In this document: positions 52,825 to 61,285 of the stretch, piece after piece
Position numbering within the stretch: position 1 is the first letter of the stretch
How the letters are laid out: every line of letters begins with the position of its first letter
NCBI GenBank assembly: GCA_030407315.1
Contig: JALQPE010002469.1
Span: 1-64,000, forward strand
Direction of reading: 5' to 3'
DNA length: 64,000 bases
DNA from: Asparagopsis taxiformis
Lineage: Eukaryota; Rhodophyta; Florideophyceae; Bonnemaisoniales; Bonnemaisoniaceae
Notes under the pieces: model-generated
What the model was told of the DNA's origin: nothing
What the model saw: only the letters and a program-made list of their open reading frames with translations
Databases searched by the model: none
Made by a program: the position numbers and the translations under genes

Positions 52825-53745
52825 TTATGTGAGGCTGTCAAGCGGTCGTTGGCTGTTAGGGTAGTCTAGCTCTTCCTCAAGTGTGCATGCCGATAGAGAT
52901 TCAGCTAAAGGTCCCTCTGGAGCAAGGCGGATGTCCTCATATGCGACTTTCATCGGCTGTCCTTTGGTTGAAGAGTCTCGGCGTACAAGGATAAAATGCT
53001 TTTGAGCAGATATAACATTACATTTCAGCCATTGGTTGGGTTCGCAATGCTTGGAAGACTTGTGGTACACCCACACGGGACGGCCTGGTGGAAGTAGATG
53101 TTGTGGAATGTTGTTGGGTGAACGGGTGCGGAGTAATTTTTCCAAAGCGCGTGTTGCCATTTGTTGCTGATATGCAGAGACAAGTTCGGGGGGGACGATT
53201 GTCGACGGTACACCGAGTATGGAAGGGCTATATCCTCGGGCGAGTTGGAAAGCGCTAAGTGTCTTGGATCCAGCGAAAAGGTTGGAGAGAAAACATGCTC
53301 GTGATAGTAACAGCGAAGTGTCAGCAGCAGACAGTTCCTCGGAGATTTTCTCAATGATTAGCTTGAGTACACCATTTTTCCTTTCTACTACCCCAATTTT
53401 GTTATGGCGGCGAGTCGGCCGTGTCAGGAATTCGATGTTGTGCCTTCTGCAGAGCGCTCGTGTAGATTCGCGATCGAGTTCATTGTCACCAGCTAGGGAG
53501 GATGGTGCACCGTGTTTGTAAATCCAGTTATTTTGTATTGTCCTCGTGATAAAATCTTGTGAGCGAGAGTTGGTCATTTCAACTTCAGAATATGACGTAT
53601 AGGAGTCGACCATGTGAAGGCAAATTACTTTGGTGCTCTTCAGTTGTACCCAGAAAAATCGACCTGAAGTTCTTTGTTGAAATGACTCGATATTCTTGAT
53701 ATGGATACTTTTCTTGAGATAGAGGGTTTCCCATGGGATGTACAT
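52825..53745 (-). CDS. Copia C integrase
   Basis: The frame contains the second and third catalytic parts of the DDE core: VQLKSTKVICLHMVDSYTSY, then GAPSSLAGDNELD (second Asp), and RHNKIGVVERKNGVLK (Glu). A basic C-terminal domain follows. The first Asp (QVDF) lies in the preceding frame, which ends at 53640. The two frames overlap with a shift at the A5 run (plus-strand 53654-53658). Either a mutation or a miscalled base separates the catalytic residues. Confidence 0.85.
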   Translation of the reverse strand: MYIPWETLYLKKSIHIKNIESFQQRTSGRFFWVQLKSTKVICLHMVDSYTSYSEVEMTNSRSQDFITRTIQNNWIYKHGAPSSLAGDNELDRESTRALCRRHNIEFLTRPTRRHNKIGVVERKNGVLKLIIEKISEELSAADTSLLLSRACFLSNLFAGSKTLSAFQLARGYSPSILGVPSTIVPPELVSAYQQQMATRALEKLLRTRSPNNIPQHLLPPGRPVWVYHKSSKHCEPNQWLKCNVISAQKHFILVRRDSSTKGQPMKVAYEDIRLAPEGPLAESLSACTLEEELDYPNSQRPLDSLT

Positions 53746-54365
53746 ATTTCACATGCAAGAGAAACTTTCTCTAGAGCTTTATCCAATGGGGGAGTGAGTT
53801 TCCCAGCCAGTTTGAACAGCCTCCTCATTTCTGGATATGTTGCGTGTGAATATCTGTGTATCTTCTTGGCAAGGGCCAGTGGAGATGTTAAATGAGGTGG
53901 AAAATAAGTTGAGAGCAATCCGGAGATTTTCATTTCATTGTGTGGTAGTAATCGCAGTCTTAATCGTTGATCTGTTGGAGTTATATAGGTCGTGAAGGTT
54001 CGAGGCTTTGTATCAGAAGGGCGCATGAATGTGATGAAAGGTTGAAGACTGAGGTTGTGAGTATTGGAATGTTTTCTTTTGTCCAATCCGATTATAAGTG
54101 GTGAGTCTCCTTCAATAAGGTCGAAATCGAATGTTGTAGGTAGCCTTTTTATGTCAAACACGGTGAGAGACCATGATCCGATTATTGGTTTCGAACCAAG
54201 GCAATCCACGCCCCATCCTAGTTGGTATGCATTTCGAGGTGGTCTGATGTTGAACGGGATACCCAATATGTTACAGAATTTGGCAGCATCTGATATTCCA
54301 CCGTGTGAAGTAGGTGAGCCATCGTCTAATATGGGGTTTGGGTCAGATGGCAGGTTTGCCCTCAC
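53640..54365 (-). CDS. Copia C protease and integrase N-terminus
   Basis: 241 codons. ILDDGSPTSHGGISDA fits a copia-type aspartic protease (D-D-G-S), near residues 13-20. SPLIIGLDKRK is the second protease strand. It continues into the integrase HHCC region (IHRYSHATYPEMRRL, then CEICTSHGK) and the first integrase Asp (LQVDFSG), then a stop at 53640 caused by the frame shift to the next frame. The likely entry is a -1 shift from gag at the T7 run (plus-strand 54374-54380). The non-ATG start supports that. Confidence 0.8.
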   Translation of the reverse strand: MRANLPSDPNPILDDGSPTSHGGISDAAKFCNILGIPFNIRPPRNAYQLGWGVDCLGSKPIIGSWSLTVFDIKRLPTTFDFDLIEGDSPLIIGLDKRKHSNTHNLSLQPFITFMRPSDTKPRTFTTYITPTDQRLRLRLLPHNEMKISGLLSTYFPPHLTSPLALAKKIHRYSHATYPEMRRLFKLAGKLTPPLDKALEKVSLACEICTSHGKPSISRKVSISRISSHFNKELQVDFSGYN

Positions 54366-54367
54366 CC

Positions 54368-55510
54368 CTATTGAAAAAAATTATCTTCGTTGTCTCTCTC
54401 TGGTGCATGTTTCTCTTCCACATGCCTACGTCGTTTAGAGGGATCAAACTTGGTGCATTCCGGATCACCTCTCCAGTGTCCAAATTGATTGCATTCGTGA
54501 CATCTTGTGTTGTGCTTGTCATTCCTGCGATTCATTTTCCGTTTGTTGGAGTTGTGGTATGGCCGTTTGTTTCCATGCCATGTTGGTGGTCTATGGTCTC
54601 CTAGGAGTATTGCTTTCCTCGGGAGTAGTGATGTCTTGCTTTCTTGTGGATTGGGAATATCTTGTGTGGCTTCTATTTGTGATACGGCGTTTACAGCTTC
54701 ATGGAAGCAGATTTGGAAGGTTGTATTATCCAATTTAAGGGAAGAGTCAGACCTTTTCAATACATTTCGGAGTTTAATTCCGATGCATTTTGCTTCTTCT
54801 ATTACATCTCTTTCTTTTTCTGTATCCTTGGAACCGGCAAAATTATCGATGAATGATTGTATTTCTCGAGCAAATTCCACAGTCAGCTGCAGCGTTGATT
54901 TAGGGTGGTAATGCGTCTTCGTGGTTGCACTTGTGGATAGCTGTAGAAGGATGTTGTCCTTGGTTGTTTGTTGGAAACCAGCGTTTTCTATGAGTACCAT
55001 CGAAAAGATTTGGTTGTCCCTTTCCAAGTCGTTTGTTCTGCAATTATTGAGGTATAATGATACCAGACCTTCAAATCTTTTGGCGTAGGATCGGGGAGTT
55101 TCATTGGAGAGTCTGCGACACTTATATATATCCTGAATCATATTTGTCAATCGTCTTATTCCCTCGGTTGGTGATTCTTTAGCAATAATCTTGATGATTG
55201 TATCCACTACTAGATCTTGTTCAGAGTCTGATTCGGCCTGATCCATCAGCAGGTCTCCTTTGTTCATGGCGAGGTCTAATTGGTATCTACTGGAGGGGTC
55301 TACTGCCTGATATATAGCTTCTCCAAGCGCTTGGCTCAATGCTTTGGCCTTCATGTCCCCGCCTTTGGCCAGCTTTCTTACCAGCCTAACCCAGCTCCGG
55401 ATATTGCTCCGCCATTGAAAGATGTCTGTGGATATAGTGAGAGGGGGCGGTTGCAGGAATTCCCTTGGTTTACCCTGGCCCTCTGGGCCCATAACTGTCA
55501 TATGTTCCAT
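54368..55510 (-). CDS. Copia C gag
   Basis: 380 codons. The start (55510, or Met at 55501 or 55492) lies at the end of the 5' LTR and its first codons overlap the PBS. A helical N-terminus begins with FQWRSNIRSWVRLVRKLAKG. The gag core has ESPTEGIRRLTNMIQDIYKC, then RLSNETPRSYAKRFEGLVSL, followed by a CCHC zinc knuckle CHECNQFGHWRGDPEC (C-x2-C-x4-H-x5-C) and a basic C-terminus. It forms the particle shell. It ends at 54368 just after a T7 run that could serve as a frameshift site. Confidence 0.88.
   Translation of the reverse strand: MEHMTVMGPEGQGKPREFLQPPPLTISTDIFQWRSNIRSWVRLVRKLAKGGDMKAKALSQALGEAIYQAVDPSSRYQLDLAMNKGDLLMDQAESDSEQDLVVDTIIKIIAKESPTEGIRRLTNMIQDIYKCRRLSNETPRSYAKRFEGLVSLYLNNCRTNDLERDNQIFSMVLIENAGFQQTTKDNILLQLSTSATTKTHYHPKSTLQLTVEFAREIQSFIDNFAGSKDTEKERDVIEEAKCIGIKLRNVLKRSDSSLKLDNTTFQICFHEAVNAVSQIEATQDIPNPQESKTSLLPRKAILLGDHRPPTWHGNKRPYHNSNKRKMNRRNDKHNTRCHECNQFGHWRGDPECTKFDPSKRRRHVEEKHAPERDNEDNFFQ
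54374..54380 (-). promoter_or_regulatory. Possible -1 ribosomal frameshift site (U7) at the gag stop of copia C
   Basis: On the coding strand seven T's precede CAA TAG, so the gag frame reads AAT TTT TTT CAA TAG. A -1 slip on T TTT TTT enters the protease frame exactly (TCA ATA GGG). The pattern equals the classical X-XXY-YYZ heptamer. It is suggestive only; the downstream structure was not analysed. Confidence 0.45.
55484..55495 (-). other. Primer binding site of copia C (initiator tRNA-Met half-molecule type)
   Basis: On the coding strand, directly after the LTR, the sequence is GTTATGGGCCCAG. It closely matches the copia-type PBS that pairs with the anticodon-loop region of the initiator tRNA-Met. 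Confidence 0.7.
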
Positions 55511-55784
55511 TCTGTAATGGTGGGAATGCTGAGGGATGGGTAATCAACAAGGCGAGTTCAGCCGGCACGTGAAGACCGAGGGTTGCTTCCCTTATTCCTT
55601 TTTATTCCCGCTTGTGTATGGGGTGAAGCCGGTATTTATACTGTATCGGAGTGCCGGTATTGCATTCTGTCAGTAAGTGCAATTCACATATAGAGGATAT
55701 GTGGTGAATTGCTTAGTGGCCGATTCACGATTAGATACGTGCCATAAAAGTGTGTGCTTATGATAAAGTGGGCAGTCTACAACA
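55496..55784 (-). repeat. 5' LTR of copia element C (289 bp)
   Basis: Identical by eye to 50386-50674. TATAAATA (coding strand) corresponds to plus-strand 55633-55640. The gag start codons lie at its inner end. Confidence 0.95.
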
Positions 55785-57881
55785 ACTGTACAGTGACGCC
55801 AGCAGTGCTTGAATCACCACATGTGCCACGTGGAAAAAATAAAGTCCAACCATTGGTTAAACCCAAGCGTACTAGGGGATGATTGGTTTGTGAATTTGAA
55901 CGGTCCTCAGTGAACGTGACAATTAAATTATTTTCATATGCATTAATATAAGGTGGAGTGGCCAATCACAAGTGGTGGCCTGATGAAGGGTGGGCATCTA
56001 GAGAATTGTACATTCCAGCACCAGTGCTACAACGGGGCGAATTCTATACTCAACAAAGGAGATCCAGTACGCAATTTGTTGACAGCAGCACATGAATGGA
56101 TAAGTGTCACGACAATATATTGTAGAAATGGGTTTGTGTTCCATTGTGACACATCTATTTTCATTTTTGATACCCCTCCAAACGATGTAATAAAACAGGG
56201 TCCAAAGCTCTATCCTTCACCGGAAAAACGATTGCTAAAGTTTTGCACCTCGAAGTTCGTCAGCTTTACCATAGATGGGGATAAAGTGTCTCTTAATCTG
56301 TAATGAACTGTAATGGAAATTTGACATAGATTTGTAATGAATGTAGTAGATTCGTGTATAGAAATATTCATTATCCGTGTTGTCTCCATGAGGCTACTGA
56401 TGGATTGACATTTCACCCAAACAAATCCAACGCTCGAGAGCGTCAGTACGAAAGAAGTGTAGCAATGATGGAAGAAGCTTTTAATATGTATAACAGTATG
56501 AATTGAACTCAATGGTAAATCTACGTTTGCGGATAATAATCAGAAAGATCAATGAAGAAAGAGACCCCCAAAGAACGACAATGTCCTTGACGTGACTGAC
56601 TGGAAAGGTACTCTTCCTTCCAGCATTGACTACCGATGAGGACCAGGGCTGGAGATTGCTGATGGAGACTATGAATAGTGGTGAAATGGCATAGTAGGAA
56701 GGAAACATGGAACAAATATCATATGTTAAATGAATGCAAAGTCTAGGAGACGAAGAAAGGGGAGGGATATCCGCGTAATAACTGCACATACTAGAGAGGT
56801 CAAGCAGTTGAAAAGCACGCGGGTGGATAGAGGTTGGAAAGGCTGGTATTAACAACCTCTATATGTGTTAGGAATATTCATAGACAATACAGGAAGAATT
56901 ATGGAATGAACCGTGATAAACCTGGTGGTGAGGTGAGCTCGAAACGATAGTCAAGGAGAATGGGAAGATAGGTTTAGGAAAGATGAAAATTACCTAACCC
57001 AGTGGAATAGAGAACTGGAACGTAGTGCAGTGATTGAAAAATTTTCTTTGGAATAAAGCACGGATTACAAATAGTGAAACGCAGGGATGGTCACACATAG
57101 CTATTAATGACGTGCTGCAGTGAAAAAAGCGCACTAATGGTTCCAAAACGTTAAGGTGGCTCCAAAGCAGCAATCAGGGTTTCTAAGTTGTAATAACAAG
57201 AGAATTGCAGTTATAAGCTAATCACGAAAAGATGCAACCTTAATATAGCGCTAGTTGACTACGAAGCGCAAATTAGCGTCGAAGCCATAGTTTTTTACTT
57301 CTTGTCACGAATCGAGGTGGACTATAACAGTCTCTATGTATCAGCCGCTTGACCAATAGAAATTTGTTTGAGGCCAAACGTATCGAAACTTTCCTCTTTT
57401 CATATCCTCTTAGTTCCACACATGTATACAATCTCTTTTACATGTCATTATGAAGACCTACGGGTAGAAATACAGCAGAGAAGATTGCGACCGGAACATT
57501 CTCCAACCATTGTATCTTGTGTTCCAGCCATACGCAAACAATAATAAAGATATTTTAGAAAACCATAATATTTAGTGTATCACCTTAGGCCGTGTATCAT
57601 CCACAATGTAATCCTTAGACACTGATGTACCTGTTTCCACATAGCTTCACATAAGCGTAGGTGCTCATTATCCCACTTTCCCTACTGTCAATATTGGATG
57701 GCTTTACAGACGAAGATTCCGGTTTGAAAAATGTACTACGTGGCATGTAGCATACCCATACTACTTTTACATCACGAAACGGTCTGTATTGAGTCTGAGG
57801 TGTACATGTTACGTATAAAATGGGGCAGTCTACTTCTAGCAGTTCTGGTTAGTACGGTACTGAGCACTGAACTCCCCTACA
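55785..57881. other. Interior of the Tc1/mariner-type element; no gene recognised
   Basis: About 2 kb between the copia insertion and the transposase. A 116-codon plus-strand frame (55953-56303) and several minus-strand frames have no known motif. A real accessory gene cannot be excluded, but I cannot support one. Confidence 0.45.
57814..57821 (+). promoter_or_regulatory. TATA box of the Tc1/mariner-type transposase gene
   Basis: TATAAAAT lies about 60 bases upstream of the ATG at 57882, the usual spacing for a short leader. Inferred from position and sequence. Confidence 0.55.
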
Positions 57882-59449
57882 ATGGATCGTAACCGAGCCG
57901 GATCCTCATCCAATCGTCGTTCTGGACGTCCAAGTCAGCTAGTCTCCCGTCAGACCAGGCATGAAGTTATGACACAATCAGTGGCAAAGGTTGTTTTCGA
58001 TGTCCGTAACTACTTTGAGGGAGAAAAGAATGGAACTATCAAAATGGGGAAAAAAGAGTGGTGGAACGAACTGCCTTGGCTACTGGTATACACCGCAGTA
58101 CAGTATCTCGGATCAAGACGTTGCAAGATGTGGAACAGTTTCCAATTGGGTATGATCAGTCTAAAAGGCCCAATCGGAAGTCTGCAGTACCAGTCGTCTT
58201 CGTCCCTATCATTCGTATGCTCCTACGCGACATACTTCTAACCAATAAGGAAGTACCGAAGCTCCGCCATCTACATATGCGCTTGATAAGTGGTGATTTC
58301 GAACAATTCAGAGGTCTCAATGACAAACCAAGTTTCATATGGAGCCAAGAAACACTTCGTCGTTTTATGATTTCAAATGGTTTTCGCTACAGTACTCGGC
58401 CTAATCATTACGATTTCACAAGGGAACGACACGACGTTCAGCTGATGCGTGACGACTATCTGGAAGCAATTCACACCTACCGTACGAAAGGGTACAATAT
58501 ATACTACCAAGATGAAACGTGGGTATTCAAAAATATGGCCCAAGCTAGAATCTGGCAACCGACTACAATTCGGGATATGACCGAAGTGGACTACAGGGTT
58601 CCATCAGGTTCTGGTGACCGGTCAATTGTCTGCCACGTCGGGTCTGCTGATACTGGCCTATTACACGGCTGCTTACTGCTGTTCAAGGGGAAGAAACGTG
58701 CTGACCCAAATTATCATTCCGAAATGAATGGCACAGTATTCATGGAATGGTTGAAATCTACTGTATTTCCAAAGCTAAGATCAATTGGGAAGAAGTGTGT
58801 ACTGGTGCTCGACCGTGCTAAGTATCATACAATGATTACAGAGGAAACTCGCAAGCCGACTACAGCATGGAATAAGGCAATGCTGATTAGCGGTATCAAA
58901 CGATGGGGCGGTCCGCGTGGTTGGCCCGAAAATTGGGAAAGAACAAAGACTAGGGCACAAATGTTAGAACAGGCGAAAGCCCTCTACCCCGGAGGCAAAT
59001 ATGTGGTGAGAGAGTTGGCAAACAAGTTCCAGCATGGAAGCTTTCATATCAGGATTCTCTTCTTACCGGTGGCCCATCCAGAGCTCAACCCTATTGAGAT
59101 GGTTTGGGGTACCGTGAAACGGGCGGTTTCAAATCAAAACGTACGATGGGATCTTTCCGAGGTGGAAGCAATTACACGACGTGAGCTACAGAAAATCAAT
59201 TCAAGCAGTTTCGTGAGGTATGTTCAACATTCAATTGGTGAGGAAGACAAATACAGACGTATGTCGACTTTCTATGACCGTGTCACGGGGTATGACGAGG
59301 AGGAGGATGATGATTGGGTGGAAGAGTGCGGTAGTGAATACAGTAGTGACACGTCGGACCGTGGCACCCCTCGTCGCGCACCGTGGATTCCCCAGGCCGA
59401 AGTCGAAGCACTTCGCCGGGATGAAATCGGCTCTAGCAGTACCAACTAG
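57882..59449 (+). CDS. Tc1/mariner-type (DDE) transposase, one frame shift at an A run
   Basis: Two frames join at the A6 run 58050-58055. The N-terminal frame from ATG at 57882 has a basic SNRRSGRPSQL start. It leads into the helix-turn-helix RTALATGIHRSTVSRIKTL, which is read in the second frame (58058-59449, 463 codons). Catalytic residues, numbered in the second frame, are Asp152 (YYQDETW), Asp252 (VLDRAKYH) and Glu347 (LNPIEMVW). The spacing from the second Asp to Glu is 94 residues, well above the common 34-41. An extra helical, Trp/Arg-rich segment fills it. The acidic C-terminal tail (EEEDDDW) is unusual. It cuts and pastes the element at TA sites. The shift may be an error or a real break. 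Confidence 0.85.
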
Positions 59450-59642
59450 CTCGATTTTTTCTAGTCTTCGCTTTAGCTAAGTGAGTAAATGTGATTCTTT
59501 ACCTTTCTACATGGAAAATTCAAGGATAGTCTAAGCTACGTACTGCACTTTGTCCGAGAGGAATTGGACTTGTTCCTGCTACGCTATCTACATTCTAAAA
59601 CAAGCCATTTTCTACTATTTTGAATAAAAACAAGATTTACCG

Positions 59643-59668
59643 TGTCGTTCGTTAACTGTGTCGGACTT
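59643..59668 (-). repeat. Right terminal inverted repeat of the Tc1/mariner-type element
   Basis: Complement of 50085-50110, followed by the TA at 59669-59670. Confidence 0.95.
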
Positions 59669-59670
59669 TA

Positions 59671-60109
59671 ACAATGCCGAAGGTCATTGAGTGCTTACAC
59701 ACATGCAAACCAACGTCATGATCTTCGAATTTGTCACAGCACCACTGGATGGCGACAACTTCATTACATCGAACAAAATAATAATGTAGACTATAACAGT
59801 CAGGCATTGAATATGAATTGTTCAGTTGGATCGACCAATGACTCAAAGACAATTATCAAGACTGTTACATTCACAGAGTGATCCAAATATCATTGTTATC
59901 CATACAGTTAATATGCCATTGACCAGTTACCACCCACGGCATTTGAATTCAAATACCTCTTATTGATACATTAGATTAATCTTGGGTAACACTACCTATG
60001 ATATCCCATGATACAGCATTTGCAATTGTGCATTTAGCTACCCACGCACAATAGCATATAAACCCCCTTCTAGTAAACCATGTGTGTGGCATGCAAAAGA
60101 GCACAGACT
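59671..60109. other. Intergenic; no gene recognised
   Basis: Between the Tc1/mariner-type element and the third chromovirus A copy. Short frames only. The left target duplication of the chromovirus copy would be AGACT at 60105-60109; its partner is outside the window. Confidence 0.4.
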
Positions 60110-60793
60110 TGTAGCAGGTAGAAAATCCGCTAGAGCGGCAAACCACCCGACAGGTGTCCCGAGCCTCGGTAGAGGAAGTGGTAGAGCAGATGAACCTTAT
60201 AGGTACCCGGCGGGTAGTCTCGTAAGAGAGAAGGTATCGCTACCCGGAGGGGGTTGTGCGATTATAGCGCTCACGCGAGGTGCGTATTAATGGAGCAAGA
60301 TGACGTAATCCGTCGAGCTGTTGGCTAACCCTAAGGTTTTCCCGGAGAGGGGTTGAACAATAGGTATGCGAACACTGTTCCTGTGGGTCGTAATTCCACT
60401 TGAGTTTACGTTACTCTAGAAACCGTGCCTACTGGCTATTCCAGTGGCAGTTTTATACTAAGTCTACTGTAAGCTAGGGTTAGTGGTTAGGAATAAATAT
60501 CCAGTTAGTGACCAATCAGAACCCAATTACTGGCGCTCGCCTACCCGCGAGGTCATTGCCAATAGGCTTACATTATAATGTACAGCTGGTTAGCTTAAGT
60601 TAGGAATTTGTCCCTTGTGGGGTCTTGGCCGGGGCCGATAGGCCCGGGTAGGGTGTCTACAGCCTTGCGCTTGTCCTAATTACAGGAAACACGCCCAGTT
60701 GGCTGGTGCCTTGTGATTGGCACATCCCTTAAGTGGGCACCCAATAGGGAAGCGACACGACTCTGGTTGAGAGGACCGCCAGGCGGTATGACA
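60110..60793 (-). repeat. 3' LTR of chromovirus A copy 3 (684 bp)
   Basis: Coding strand TGTCATACC to GCTACA. It shows scattered substitutions and small indels relative to the other three LTR copies, especially near plus-strand 60575-60700. Confidence 0.93.
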
Positions 60794-61285
60794 TGGCCCC
60801 CTCCTGAGAGGTTTTGTCGTCCCGACAAAATTAGAAAAATTACAATTTTTGGGCTATGGCCGTTGCATTTTCTGCCTTCAGATTTTCCCGCGCCCGGCGC
60901 GTATTCGATAATTTCGTTTAGTCCATCCGACTCTTCCAGAATTCCACCGACCGTTTCCCATCGGAATCAACACCTGTTGTAGGTTTCTTATCGATCCTAC
61001 GCGAACGAGCGTACTCACCCCTTCGGTGTCCACAGTGTACGAAAATTCGTGTCCCTTCCGTCATCCCTCAAAGAGTTTTTGCATCCATCTGCACGATAAT
61101 TTACCGCGCGATCGCGTGAGCGGTGCCAACTCGAGGCTTTGAATTCGTCATCCCGGCCAATCGCCTTGCGAATCCCATCCAGGGTCGTGTACCCCAGCTC
61201 TCGTTGGAGATTTAAGCCAATAAGCTGTTCACTCATCCCGCTAAGGGTTTCCGCAGCATCCTCTGTCGCCTCTACTGGCTTTAAG

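Larger units (their letters stand above)
50386..55784 (-). mobile_element. Ty1/copia retrotransposon C
   Basis: Two identical 289-bp LTRs and the 5-bp duplication ACTGT (50381-50385 and 55785-55789) frame an internal region on the minus strand. The order is PBS, gag, protease, integrase, reverse transcriptase and RNase H, polypurine tract. The integrase-before-RT order defines Ty1/copia. No LTR differences are visible, so this is a very recent insertion. One frame break in integrase makes this copy doubtful as an active one. Confidence 0.95.
50085..59668 (+). mobile_element. Tc1/mariner-type DNA transposon, with a copia element inside
   Basis: Perfect 26-bp inverted termini start AAGTCCGACACAG (50085-50110 and, inverted, 59643-59668), each next to a TA (50083-50084 and 59669-59670). 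A DDE transposase lies at 57882-59449. A Ty1/copia element (50386-55784) lies inside it. Without that element it is about 4.2 kb, large for the superfamily. About 2 kb on the left of the transposase gene has no recognised gene. Confidence 0.92.

Noticed and set aside
55953..56303. 116-codon frame as a cargo gene of the Tc1/mariner-type element
   Set aside because: No recognisable domain or conserved partner; kept only as an open question.
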